The notes under the pieces are model-generated. The model made no database searches. It worked only from the letters and a program-made list of their open reading frames with translations, and had not been told where the DNA came from. DNA of 52,715 bases, taken from a virus. The position numbers and the translations under genes are program-made. Each line of letters begins with the position of its first letter. Position 1 is the stretch's first letter. The stretch covers positions 1 to 52,715 of IMG/VR virus record IMGVR_UViG_3300034021_000533, one strand, 5' to 3'. Shown in pieces: positions 40,005 to 48,600 of this stretch.

Positions 40005-40035
40005 AAAGAGGGGGTATCAGCCCCCTCTTTTTTTC
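40005..40035 (+). terminator. Rho-independent terminator after the recombination genes
   Basis: AAAGAGGGGG, loop TATCAG, CCCCCTCTTT and a T tract form a perfect 10-base stem with a T run. It separates the recombination set from the primase-helicase gene. Confidence 0.9.
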
Positions 40036-40196
40036 TCTAAGCTGTGTCAATTTAAGTCTCCCTCTATTCTCTATATATATCTCTATATATATATATTATT
40101 CTATAGAATACAGGTCAAAAAAAATATTAACATAATCGACATCGGCTTCAGAGTCAGCAAGTTACACGACATTTTTTCGACACAACCTTAACATTT
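40036..40196. other. AT-rich gap before the primase-helicase gene
   Basis: About 160 bases with alternating AT runs (CTCTATATATATATATTA type) and several CGACA-containing words (ATCGACAT, ACACGACAT, TTCGACAC). No gene and no good TAnnTTTG promoter are seen. The position just before a primase-helicase makes it a candidate replication origin or regulatory spot, without proof. Confidence 0.4.
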
Positions 40197-42602
40197 ATGA
40201 CATCACAAGTAACCATATTCCAAAACATCAAAGAGACAAGCACTCCCTTTCACAGGGAGGTGGGTGTAATCCTTGAGCGTATCAAGGATGGCGCAACCAA
40301 GGAGCTCGTCAAGAAGATACGTGCAGAGAAGCGCAAGGCTGAGCGTAATGAGCTGAAGAAGCAACTGCCTGCCATCTGTTTCAGTGGTACGTTTAACAAG
40401 CGTGCAGACACAGCCCTGATTGAACATAGCGGTCTCATCTGTCTTGACTTCGATGGGTACGACAAGCAGAAGGTATTACTCAACGACAAGGAGACCCTGA
40501 GCAAGAACAAGTATGTCTATTCTGTGTTCATTTCTCCGTCCGGCAATGGGCTGAAGGTACTCGTTAAGATACCTGCCGATGCAGAGAACCATCAGAATTA
40601 CTTTAATAGCTTAGAAAAGTACTTTAATTCCCCTTATTTCGACAAGACGAGTAAGAACATCAGCCGAGTGTGTTACGAGTCCTATGACCCTCTAATCCAC
40701 GTAAACGAGAACTCATCGGTATGGGATACCATCGAAGAGCCTGAGTACACGGAGGTGAACAAGCTACGGGACACGGCAACCATCCCGATCACGGACGAGA
40801 ATAAGATAGTGGAGATACTCGTCAAGTGGTGGCAGAAGAAGTACCCGATGACCGAGGGACAGCGTAATCAGAACTGCTACGTCCTTGCGATGGCGTTCAA
40901 TGACTTCGGTATCAACAAGAGTCTTGCCGGATACGTACTAAACCAATACTCAACGGCTGACTTCCCACTCAAAGAGATTCAACGAACGATAGATTCGGCT
41001 TATCAGAATACAGCCAACTTCGGGACCAAGTACTACGAGGATGAGGAGAGAGTAAACCAAATCAAAGCAAAGCTAAGGCGTGGTGTCTCAAAAAAAGAGG
41101 TGCGCCTCCAACTGCAGGACTCCAATTTGGATGGCGACACGATCGAAGCGGTGCTTGCAAAGGTCGAGGAGGAGAACGCCAAGCAGACCTTTTGGACAAA
41201 GAACGACAAGGGGGTCATTAAGATAGTACATATTCTCTTTAAGCAATTCCTCGAGGACTCAGGCTTCTACAAGTACTGCCCCGAGGGTGGGAAGAACTAC
41301 GTGTTCGTGAAGGTGACCAATAACCTAATCGACCACACATCAGAGAAGGAGATAAAAGACTTTATACTTAACCACTTGCTTGAGCTTGACGACATAATGG
41401 TGTATAACTATTTCGCTGATAACACACGCTTCTTTAAGGAAGAGTTCTTGTCAATGCTATCTACTATTGACATCTACTTTATTGAGGATACCAAGGAGGC
41501 AGCGTATTTATACTACAAGAACTGTGCAGTGAAGATAACAAGCGAAGGCATCACATCAATTGACTACCTTGACTTAGGCGGTTACGTTTGGAAAGACCAC
41601 GTCATTGATCGGAACTTCAGTATGTGTAAGGTCACATCAAGGTGTGACTACCGGCAGTTCATCCGCAACATCTGCGGTAATGATGACAGCAGGGTGTCAT
41701 CAATGGAGAGTACAATTGGATTCCTGCTGCACGGATACAAGAACCTCAGCTTCTGCCCTGCGGTCATCCTGAATGATGAGGTCATCAGCGACAACCCCGA
41801 GGGTGGAACAGGGAAGGGATTATTTATGAACGCCCTCAGCAATATGAAGAAGGTGGTAACGATAGATGGTAAGAGCTTCACCTTTGAGCGGAGCTTCGCC
41901 TATCAATTGGTGTCTGCCGACACACAGATACTCGTGTTCGATGACGTGAAGAAACACTTTGACTTCGAGCGTCTGTTCAGTGTGGTAACAGAAGGACTAA
42001 CGCTTGAGAAGAAGAACAAGGATGCGATTAAGATTCCGTTCAGTAAGTCACCAAAGATTGCCATCACTACCAACTACGCCATCAAGGGTAGCGGTAATTC
42101 ATTTGCTCGTAGGAAGTGGGAGCTTGAGCTGCACCAATACTACTCCAAGGCGTACACGCCACTCGATGAGTTTGGTAAGCTGATGTTCGGGGATTGGAAC
42201 GATGATGATTGGTGTGAGTTTGACAACTATATGATCGGGTGCTTGAAGAGCTATCTTGATACAGGACTTGTGAAGAGTAAGTTCGTCAACCTTAAGATTC
42301 GTCAGCTATCAGCAGAGACAGCACACGACTTCATCGAATGGTGCGGTCTTGTCGATGGGCAGCAGCGTAACACTGCGCTTGAGGTAGGTGTAAGACTATA
42401 CAAGAATGACCTGTACCACGACTTCATTAACGAGTATCCTGACTACGGACCGAAGGCTAAGATGACCATCAGCAGAACCAAGTTCTATAAGTGGCTCGTG
42501 TCTTATGCTTTGTACAAGGAAGGTGTTACTCCGGAGGAAGGTCGTGACCTGAATGGCAGATGGATTATCATCAACAGAAAAAAGGAGGGAACAAATGAAT
42601 GA
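40197..42602 (+). CDS. VirE-N / primase-type SF3 helicase fusion
   Basis: An 801-residue protein. Residues 1-180 resemble the VirE N-terminal (BT4734-like) domain, with AICFSGTFNKRADTALIEHS, then LICLDFDGYD and VFISPSGNGLKVLVKIP. The next segment holds KYPMTEGQRNQNCYVLAMAF and PLKEIQRTIDSAY, like a primase C-terminal linker. The helicase part has Walker A EGGTGKGLF (about 533-541), Walker B ILVFDDVKKHFDF and IAITTNY, with the FARRKWELEL segment, matching D5-like SF3 helicases. It would unwind and prime at the phage origin. A strong Shine-Dalgarno AAGGAGGG lies in its last codons, serving the next gene. Confidence 0.75.
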   Translation: MTSQVTIFQNIKETSTPFHREVGVILERIKDGATKELVKKIRAEKRKAERNELKKQLPAICFSGTFNKRADTALIEHSGLICLDFDGYDKQKVLLNDKETLSKNKYVYSVFISPSGNGLKVLVKIPADAENHQNYFNSLEKYFNSPYFDKTSKNISRVCYESYDPLIHVNENSSVWDTIEEPEYTEVNKLRDTATIPITDENKIVEILVKWWQKKYPMTEGQRNQNCYVLAMAFNDFGINKSLAGYVLNQYSTADFPLKEIQRTIDSAYQNTANFGTKYYEDEERVNQIKAKLRRGVSKKEVRLQLQDSNLDGDTIEAVLAKVEEENAKQTFWTKNDKGVIKIVHILFKQFLEDSGFYKYCPEGGKNYVFVKVTNNLIDHTSEKEIKDFILNHLLELDDIMVYNYFADNTRFFKEEFLSMLSTIDIYFIEDTKEAAYLYYKNCAVKITSEGITSIDYLDLGGYVWKDHVIDRNFSMCKVTSRCDYRQFIRNICGNDDSRVSSMESTIGFLLHGYKNLSFCPAVILNDEVISDNPEGGTGKGLFMNALSNMKKVVTIDGKSFTFERSFAYQLVSADTQILVFDDVKKHFDFERLFSVVTEGLTLEKKNKDAIKIPFSKSPKIAITTNYAIKGSGNSFARRKWELELHQYYSKAYTPLDEFGKLMFGDWNDDDWCEFDNYMIGCLKSYLDTGLVKSKFVNLKIRQLSAETAHDFIEWCGLVDGQQRNTALEVGVRLYKNDLYHDFINEYPDYGPKAKMTISRTKFYKWLVSYALYKEGVTPEEGRDLNGRWIIINRKKEGTNE

Positions 42603-44079
42603 GATAGTTGAGCGCACGCCCGGAGCTTCTGACTACAATATGTTCAAGTACTGCGAAATACTTTGTAAGGTGATGAGTCAGACTAAGGAAGTGAAGATTG
42701 GAAGAGGGAAGACTATCGAAGTTCATCAAACGTACAAGTATAAAGACGCTCCGCAAATATTGCCACGGCTTGAGCGCAGCCGTGATTATTACAAGGAGCT
42801 TCACGAAAAAGGAGGTAGCCAAGTGCAATTCAGACAATACCAAAAAGACATCATCGCTTCAGGATTCACCATACTGCAGGAGCACCGCTTCTTATACCTT
42901 GCTATGGAGGTGAGAACAGGCAAGACATTAACGAGTCTCGGCATTGCCAATGAGATGAGAGTTAAACACGTGCTGTTCGTCACCAAGAAGAAAGCAATGG
43001 GTAGTATCGAGGAAGACTATGCAATGTTCAACCCATCATTTAAGATGACGGTCATCAACTACGAGAGCTTGCATCACGTAATGGATGACGAGATGTGGGA
43101 CTTGATTATCCTTGATGAGGCGCACAGCTTAGGAGCATTTGCTAAACCAAGCGAGAGAGCAATAATGGTAAGAGACTTGATCGAAAAGTGTAGACCAATG
43201 GTGATACTGCTGAGCGGTACGCCAACACCGGAGAGTTACTCTCAGATGTATCATCAGGTCTATGGCATACCGAACAATCCGTTCAGGCATTACAAAAACT
43301 TTTACCGGTTTGCTGATGAGCATATCAAGATTAAGCAAAAGAAAATCAACGGGCTCTTTGTTAAAGACTACAGCCACGGGAAGGACAGCATTATCGAGGC
43401 AATGAAACCATACACCATCAACTACTCTCAGGAGGAGGCAGGCTTTGTTACGCAGGTAACCGAGGAGATACTTGAGGTGGAGCTAAAGGATAGCACCAAG
43501 ACTTTGATCAAGAAACTGCAGAAGGATAAGGTGATTGAGGGTAAGAGCGAGGTAATACTTGCAGACACACCCGTGAAATTAATGATGAAGATACACCAAC
43601 TTTGCAGTGGAACGATTAAGTTTGAGAGTGGCAACAGTATGGTGCTCGATACTACCAAAGCTGAATACATCAAGGATTACTTTGCCGGCTGCAAGATTGG
43701 AATCTTCTACAAGTTTAAGGAAGAATTGTCTGCGCTAAAGCAAGTGTTCAAGGATGACTTGACAACTGAGCTCAGTGTCTTTGAAGACACTGATAAGAAC
43801 ATCGCACTACAGATTGTTAGTGGACGTGAGGGAATCAGCTTGAAAAAGGCTGACTACTTAGTGTACTACAACATTGACTTTAGTGCGACAAGCTATTGGC
43901 AAAGCAAAGACAGGATGACAACCAAGGAGCGTGCGTTCAACCACGTGTATTGGATATTTAGTAAGGATGGAATCGAGCACGACATTTACAAAGCTGTAAC
44001 CAAGAAGAAGGACTATACCGTAAATCATTTTAGGAAAGACTTTTATGACGGAGCAACAGGTACAATCGAAGCTGATTAA
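42595..44079 (+). CDS. SF2/SNF2-like helicase
   Basis: The start is placed at the ATG at 42595, 8 bases after an AAGGAGGG Shine-Dalgarno, a rare clear one here; an in-frame ATG at 42553 would start inside the primase gene. The 494-residue protein shows motif I EVRTGKT at about residue 105, DEAH at about 173, SGTPTPES (motif III) and the C-terminal half with GREGISLKKADYLVYY and WQSKDRMTTKER. These are SF2 helicase motifs of the SNF2-like type. A copy of the 16-bp inverted repeat lies at residues about 393-399. The substrate is unknown. Confidence 0.75.
   Translation: MNEIVERTPGASDYNMFKYCEILCKVMSQTKEVKIGRGKTIEVHQTYKYKDAPQILPRLERSRDYYKELHEKGGSQVQFRQYQKDIIASGFTILQEHRFLYLAMEVRTGKTLTSLGIANEMRVKHVLFVTKKKAMGSIEEDYAMFNPSFKMTVINYESLHHVMDDEMWDLIILDEAHSLGAFAKPSERAIMVRDLIEKCRPMVILLSGTPTPESYSQMYHQVYGIPNNPFRHYKNFYRFADEHIKIKQKKINGLFVKDYSHGKDSIIEAMKPYTINYSQEEAGFVTQVTEEILEVELKDSTKTLIKKLQKDKVIEGKSEVILADTPVKLMMKIHQLCSGTIKFESGNSMVLDTTKAEYIKDYFAGCKIGIFYKFKEELSALKQVFKDDLTTELSVFEDTDKNIALQIVSGREGISLKKADYLVYYNIDFSATSYWQSKDRMTTKERAFNHVYWIFSKDGIEHDIYKAVTKKKDYTVNHFRKDFYDGATGTIEAD
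43775..43790 (+). repeat. 16-bp inverted repeat, copy 6 (inside the helicase gene)
   Basis: GTGTCTTTGAAGACAC, encoding S-V-F-E-D-T in a third reading frame relative to the other coding copies. Confidence 0.9.
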
Positions 44080-44299
44080 AGAGCTTGAAGACAAGGGATA
44101 CTACGTGATCAAGTTGGTGAAGACCAACAAGAATGGCATCCCTGACCTTATTGCTATCCCTAAAAATTCTGACGTGGAGTTCTTCGAGGTGAAGCGTGCA
44201 GATGGTAAAGTATCTAAACTACAAGAGTATCGAATTAAAGAACTAAAAAAATATGGAATTAAAGCAACAGTTTATTACGGTCCCAAGAAACCTGAGTGA
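44045..44299 (+). CDS. VRR-NUC domain nuclease
   Basis: An 84-residue protein that is almost only a VRR-NUC domain: LIKELEDKGYYVIKLVKTN, then NGIPDLIAIP and VEFFEVKRADGKVSKLQE supply the PD-(D/E)xK core (D38, E53, K55). Such small nucleases cut branched or structured DNA in phage replication. The gene overlaps the end of the helicase and the start of the next gene, so all three are made together. Confidence 0.75.
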   Translation: MTEQQVQSKLIKELEDKGYYVIKLVKTNKNGIPDLIAIPKNSDVEFFEVKRADGKVSKLQEYRIKELKKYGIKATVYYGPKKPE

Positions 44300-44789
44300 G
44301 CAAGACCACGCACAACGGGTGGTTGAGATGGTGATGGGAGTGAGAGTTGGCGACAAGAACCGGAAGCGGCAGGTCGTGGAGGCGAGGATGATGTTCTCGT
44401 CTATGCTTAGAGATATGGGGTATTCTCTGAAGGAGATTGGTTCGGTGTTGAAGAAAGACCACACCACAATTATACACTACCTACGAAAGCTCAGAGAACT
44501 AACTGAAGTGGATAGGTCTCTGTTCAAAAAGTATATAAAGTGTAGAGAGTTGTTGATGTTAAATGAAGAGCCCGTAAATTTAGAAGAAGAATTGGAACGC
44601 TTACGCAAACAGGTTGAGCTACTGAAGATGGAGAACTATATTCTTTCTGAAGAGAAGACTGAGTTGACAAAGCAATTGTCGAGCGATGAGAAGCGCCTAC
44701 AAAAAATTTTCAAACTAATTGAAGAAAACACACAGCACGGATATGAGGGAATTGTTGAACGCAAAATAAGAAAGATGTTCGATGAATGA
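44253..44789 (+). CDS. DnaA domain IV-like protein with coiled coil
   Basis: A 178-residue protein. VVEARMMFSSMLRDMGYSLK with EIGSVLKKDHTTIIHYLRKL (about 43-82) is a good DnaA domain IV match: ARxxxxxxL, a helix-turn-helix, then DHTTI in the place of the DHTTV motif that contacts DnaA boxes. A coiled coil follows (LEEELERLRKQVELLKMENY), then more helix. There is no ATPase part. A dimer binding DnaA-box-like sites is likely. It could regulate the origin or act as a transcription factor. Confidence 0.65.
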   Translation: MELKQQFITVPRNLSEQDHAQRVVEMVMGVRVGDKNRKRQVVEARMMFSSMLRDMGYSLKEIGSVLKKDHTTIIHYLRKLRELTEVDRSLFKKYIKCRELLMLNEEPVNLEEELERLRKQVELLKMENYILSEEKTELTKQLSSDEKRLQKIFKLIEENTQHGYEGIVERKIRKMFDE

Positions 44790-44967
44790 GCAGGAAAACA
44801 ATCGTGCCCAACGCATAGCGTATATGACTGAGGGCTTTCACGAAATCGTGACTTCCATCTACGAGAAATTGGTGGACAGGGAATACGACTCCGCTACTCA
44901 AGACATTAAAGAACTAATGCGTGACCTTCGTGCGACATTAAAACTTATAGAAGATGAAGACTTTTGA
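44782..44967 (+). CDS. Small helical protein
   Basis: A 61-residue protein starting MNEQENNRAQRIAYMTEGFH with a helical SATQDIKELMRDLRATLKLI segment and an acidic end. It overlaps both neighbours (8 and 14 bases), part of the tightly packed replication set. Function unknown. Confidence 0.5.
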   Translation: MNEQENNRAQRIAYMTEGFHEIVTSIYEKLVDREYDSATQDIKELMRDLRATLKLIEDEDF

Positions 44968-45370
44968 AACAGAACAAGACAGGAAAAGAGAGCAGAAAGC
45001 CATCGAGACATTCGTCAAGATGTTCGGTGGCTCATTTCAAAAGCTCGGTCAACAAGATGTTGACTACAGAATATTTGACAAAGACAAGAACCTGATAGCT
45101 TATGCTGAGGTGAAGGGTAGGATACGACCGCTGAGGGATGCCTACCCTTTGCCGGTGGCACTTGCCAAGCTGAATAAACTGATCGAGAAAAGACACAACC
45201 CTGTATTGATATGGGCTTGCGAGGATGGCATCATCTATGGCAAAGTATTCTCCCTTGTAGGCGAAGTAAAGTTAGGCGGTCGCCCTCCACGTGAGGAAGC
45301 CGTTAATGACATCGAGATGATGGTCTACTTTGAAAGACAGAAAGGTCTTAAGTACGTAAGGTTTAGTTAA
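44954..45370 (+). CDS. PD-(D/E)xK-like nuclease
   Basis: A 138-residue protein. QQDVDYRIFDKDKNLIAYAE followed by VKGRIRP gives a D-x(n)-ExK core (about D37, E50, K52), as in small holiday-junction or restriction-like nucleases, with an ALAKLNKLIEKRHNPVLIWA helix-strand after it. It overlaps the previous gene by 14 bases and the convergent 45363 gene by 8 bases. It is the second small nuclease of the set; specificity unknown. Confidence 0.55.
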   Translation: MKTFETEQDRKREQKAIETFVKMFGGSFQKLGQQDVDYRIFDKDKNLIAYAEVKGRIRPLRDAYPLPVALAKLNKLIEKRHNPVLIWACEDGIIYGKVFSLVGEVKLGGRPPREEAVNDIEMMVYFERQKGLKYVRFS

Positions 45371-45629
45371 CCTCTTCTTCTTTCTTATCCTTGAAAGACT
45401 TTAGGATATGAGCCACTGACTCGATGGTGGTAAGACCAAGTGATACTGCAACAAGTACAGTTACGCTATACACCAATGAATCTGCAGGAGCAAAGTGAGA
45501 TTCACTATGTGAGTTGTCCCACATCGTCCAAAATAAAAACATTGCTCCGATTATTCCCACGAGCCTCTTGCTTGAGTTGTTACTCTCAGAGGAGAAGAAT
45601 CCTCCCATCCATTTGAATAGTTGTTTCAT
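45363..45629 (-). CDS. Small membrane protein
   Basis: An 88-residue protein with two hydrophobic stretches (KRLVGIIGAMFLFWTMWDNS and SLVYSVTVLVAVSLGLTTIE) around a His/Ser-rich loop, with a basic N-terminus and a Lys/Glu-rich tail. It overlaps the end of the giant upstream gene by 4 bases, so it is translated with it. It may be a second holin or an internal-membrane partner of the giant protein; no proof. Confidence 0.55.
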   Translation of the reverse strand: MKQLFKWMGGFFSSESNNSSKRLVGIIGAMFLFWTMWDNSHSESHFAPADSLVYSVTVLVAVSLGLTTIESVAHILKSFKDKKEEEVN

Positions 45630-48600
45630 TTTTTTTGTTTTTCTTTTCCGTAAATAGTGTTTCCTCCTGATTGCTTAGGCACGTATTCATACATCTCATC
45701 TTTTATCTCACGCCTAATTCTTTCTTTTTCTTTTCTCATCTCGCTTTTCATCTTCTCAATATCATAAAGAACTCCACCCTCACCATACAAATCCTCATAC
45801 ATCTCAGGGTAGTAACGCTTCATATCTTCCTTGCCAATCTTATTCATCGGCTTGGTCACTTCTGCTTTCTCTAAATCCTTATAGAGTTCTTTGTTTACAA
45901 TCTTACGGACATCTTTGTAAAGAGGAATGAGCCCAAGGTTACCCATTATCTCAAGAGGAATACGAATACCTACCTCTTTTTCACTACGCTGTATAGCATC
46001 AGCCTGTTTCTTAGGTTCCTCTGTAGCCTTACGAATCATCAAATCTAATGTCTTAGCTGATGGACCAAACGGACCAAGCATATTCATAAGCAAGTCTCCC
46101 ATATCCGTCTTCTTACCTTTCTTCTCAGCAGGGATAACGGTATACTGAAGAGCATCTTTGTATGGGTCATACTCTCCTTCACGAAGGAAGTCGAGATAGT
46201 TTTCATTTACTCTTTCTACCCCATATCCAATCAGATTCTTGGTTGCGTTACCAAAGTCACGACCTAATAGTAATGATGTAGCAGAAGACAACATACCCTG
46301 ACCAATCTTTTGCTCGATTGACTTCTCGTCATCCTCATCTTCATCAGGCACAAACAGACCAACTAAAGCTGAAGACAAAGCCTGAGTAATCAAAGTATAG
46401 GCTGTCATCCTTGTGGCAACCGCAGCGAGCAAAGCAACGCCTGTCTTTCTTGACAATGTTCCATTACCCATAGCCGCATTGATGCCGGTACGAGCAGTGA
46501 TATATTCATAGATCAAGAAGCGAGTCATAAAGTTATTGAAGATGTTGAACCCTCTGATGAGTGCGCTTTGATTCTGCTTAGGCGTACCCTTTAGGATGCC
46601 CATAAAAGCATTGTCAGTTGCACCGGTAAGTACAGTCTTCTCATCAGCATAGTTCTTAGCTGCGTCAAGAGCTTCTTTGTTTGAAGCCATATACCGCTCG
46701 TCATTCTCAGCTATCTTATCAAAGTCAGGCTCGGCTCCGGTAATCTTTTTGAACTCATTAGCAAAGGCTCCGAACCACATTGGACGCATCACCATCTTAT
46801 CAGGAGTAGCAATCAACGCATCAGCCATTGTCTCTACAGCGTTCTGATACTTCTTCAAAGAGATATTATATATCTGCTGTATTTTATTTCTGACATCATT
46901 TTGAGCCCTACCACCTTTTACGCCACTTGCTTGGTTCATTATCGAAGCATCAATAAGTCTTCCACTAAGAGTATCGTGAGGGAATAAACGGTTAGTTTGT
47001 TTACTTCCTACGTTGCTCATAATAGTAGCAGCAGTTGGCGACAATACAACACCCCTATTTTTAAGACCGGCTTTGAAATCTTTTGGAGCAGCTATCATAG
47101 CAAACGCTATGTTAGATGATAACTCCCCAACAAACCTTGGCGCACTTGCAAGTACAGCACGGTAGCCTTGCTTAGACATAAAGTTTACAGCATCATCAAG
47201 TAAAGATGTAGATGTAAAGTTATCTGTCAGCAGGTTGTCAACAGCTTCCTCATAAACTCTTTCAATAGCATTGAAAATGTTTTGCTGTTGTTTGGTTGCG
47301 CCTTCCTGCTCCATCAGCTTTGACGTTTCATTAATGGTCTTACGCCCTGTGCGTATGGGTTCAGTAAGATAGTAATCCATTAATACAAACTTAGCACCAC
47401 GATTTGCTGAAGCAAACACGTCAAAGTTCAATGGAGCAACCTTACCTGTACGTGCAATCAAAGACTTTGCTTTGGTAGAGGGACGCATTGATTCGTTGTA
47501 GCTATCAATGAAAGCCACACCGGATATAGCTTCGTCAGGTCTATGCTCGTGAAGTGTATTCAAGTGTACGTAATTATTCAATGGAGTAATCTTGTCTCCA
47601 CGGACAATAGCTGCAGTGTATACAGCTTTCTCACGTAAGTCCTCATTTACTTTTTGAATAGTCTTGATCGCATTTCTTTCAGCCTCATTGAATGAATCAT
47701 ACAACTTTTGGTTATCTATATTACCATTTGCATCTGTGTACTCATCGTAAATTTCCTGAAGCATATCAGCATCACGCTCGCCAAAACTTGACTTACCCTT
47801 TCTAATGTGGTCAATTGTTTTCTTCAAGTACTCTGCTGCCGGATTAACCTGTTTGCTATCAGGGTTTGAATCGTGCTCAAGCTGTACCATATAGGTCATC
47901 ATCTTGAACTTAGACATCAATGTTTTATTAGCGTCATTCTTGAATGATTTAGCTACAGCTTCTTGAGCTCTATCTAATTTATTATTTAACTCAGTGACTG
48001 CCTTTTGGAATTTAGCCTGCGCATCAGCAGCTTGAGCAAACAGTGAATTGAATATCTCCTTCGTGTTATAGTTGCCAAACACTTGGTCAATGTAGTACAA
48101 CGGGTTTCTTCTTATCAACTCAACAAGACCATCCTTCTTTGTCAGCCATCCTTTTATCTTGGAATATATTGAACTAAGCTTCAGAGGCTTTGCTTTTTGA
48201 ACTGCATCATTAAGTGTCTTTGATTTATTGATGGCGTTCATACGCTCAACAATAAGCTGAGTATAATGTGGAAGGTATCCGTTGTTTATGTTGTCAATCA
48301 AACGCAGCAGGTTCTTTAACTGTGCGTTGTCAAGACCATATACTGCATCTGTCTTGAGAAGTTTCTTTAACTCACGAGCAAGGTTACGCTCGTCTGCAGT
48401 TGGCAATCCTTCAGGATTTAGATCAGCAAGCTGTGCTGCATCTGCCATCACTTGATTCTCTGCCTCAATCTCAGCCTCACTACGTGGGTCCTTCTGTGTC
48501 ATTGGAAGAATGGATGACTTATACTTACGCATAATCTCAGCCTCCTCTTCAGTAATCACTTCGTCCTTCACCATATCTCGTATGGTTCCGGCATAGTCAA

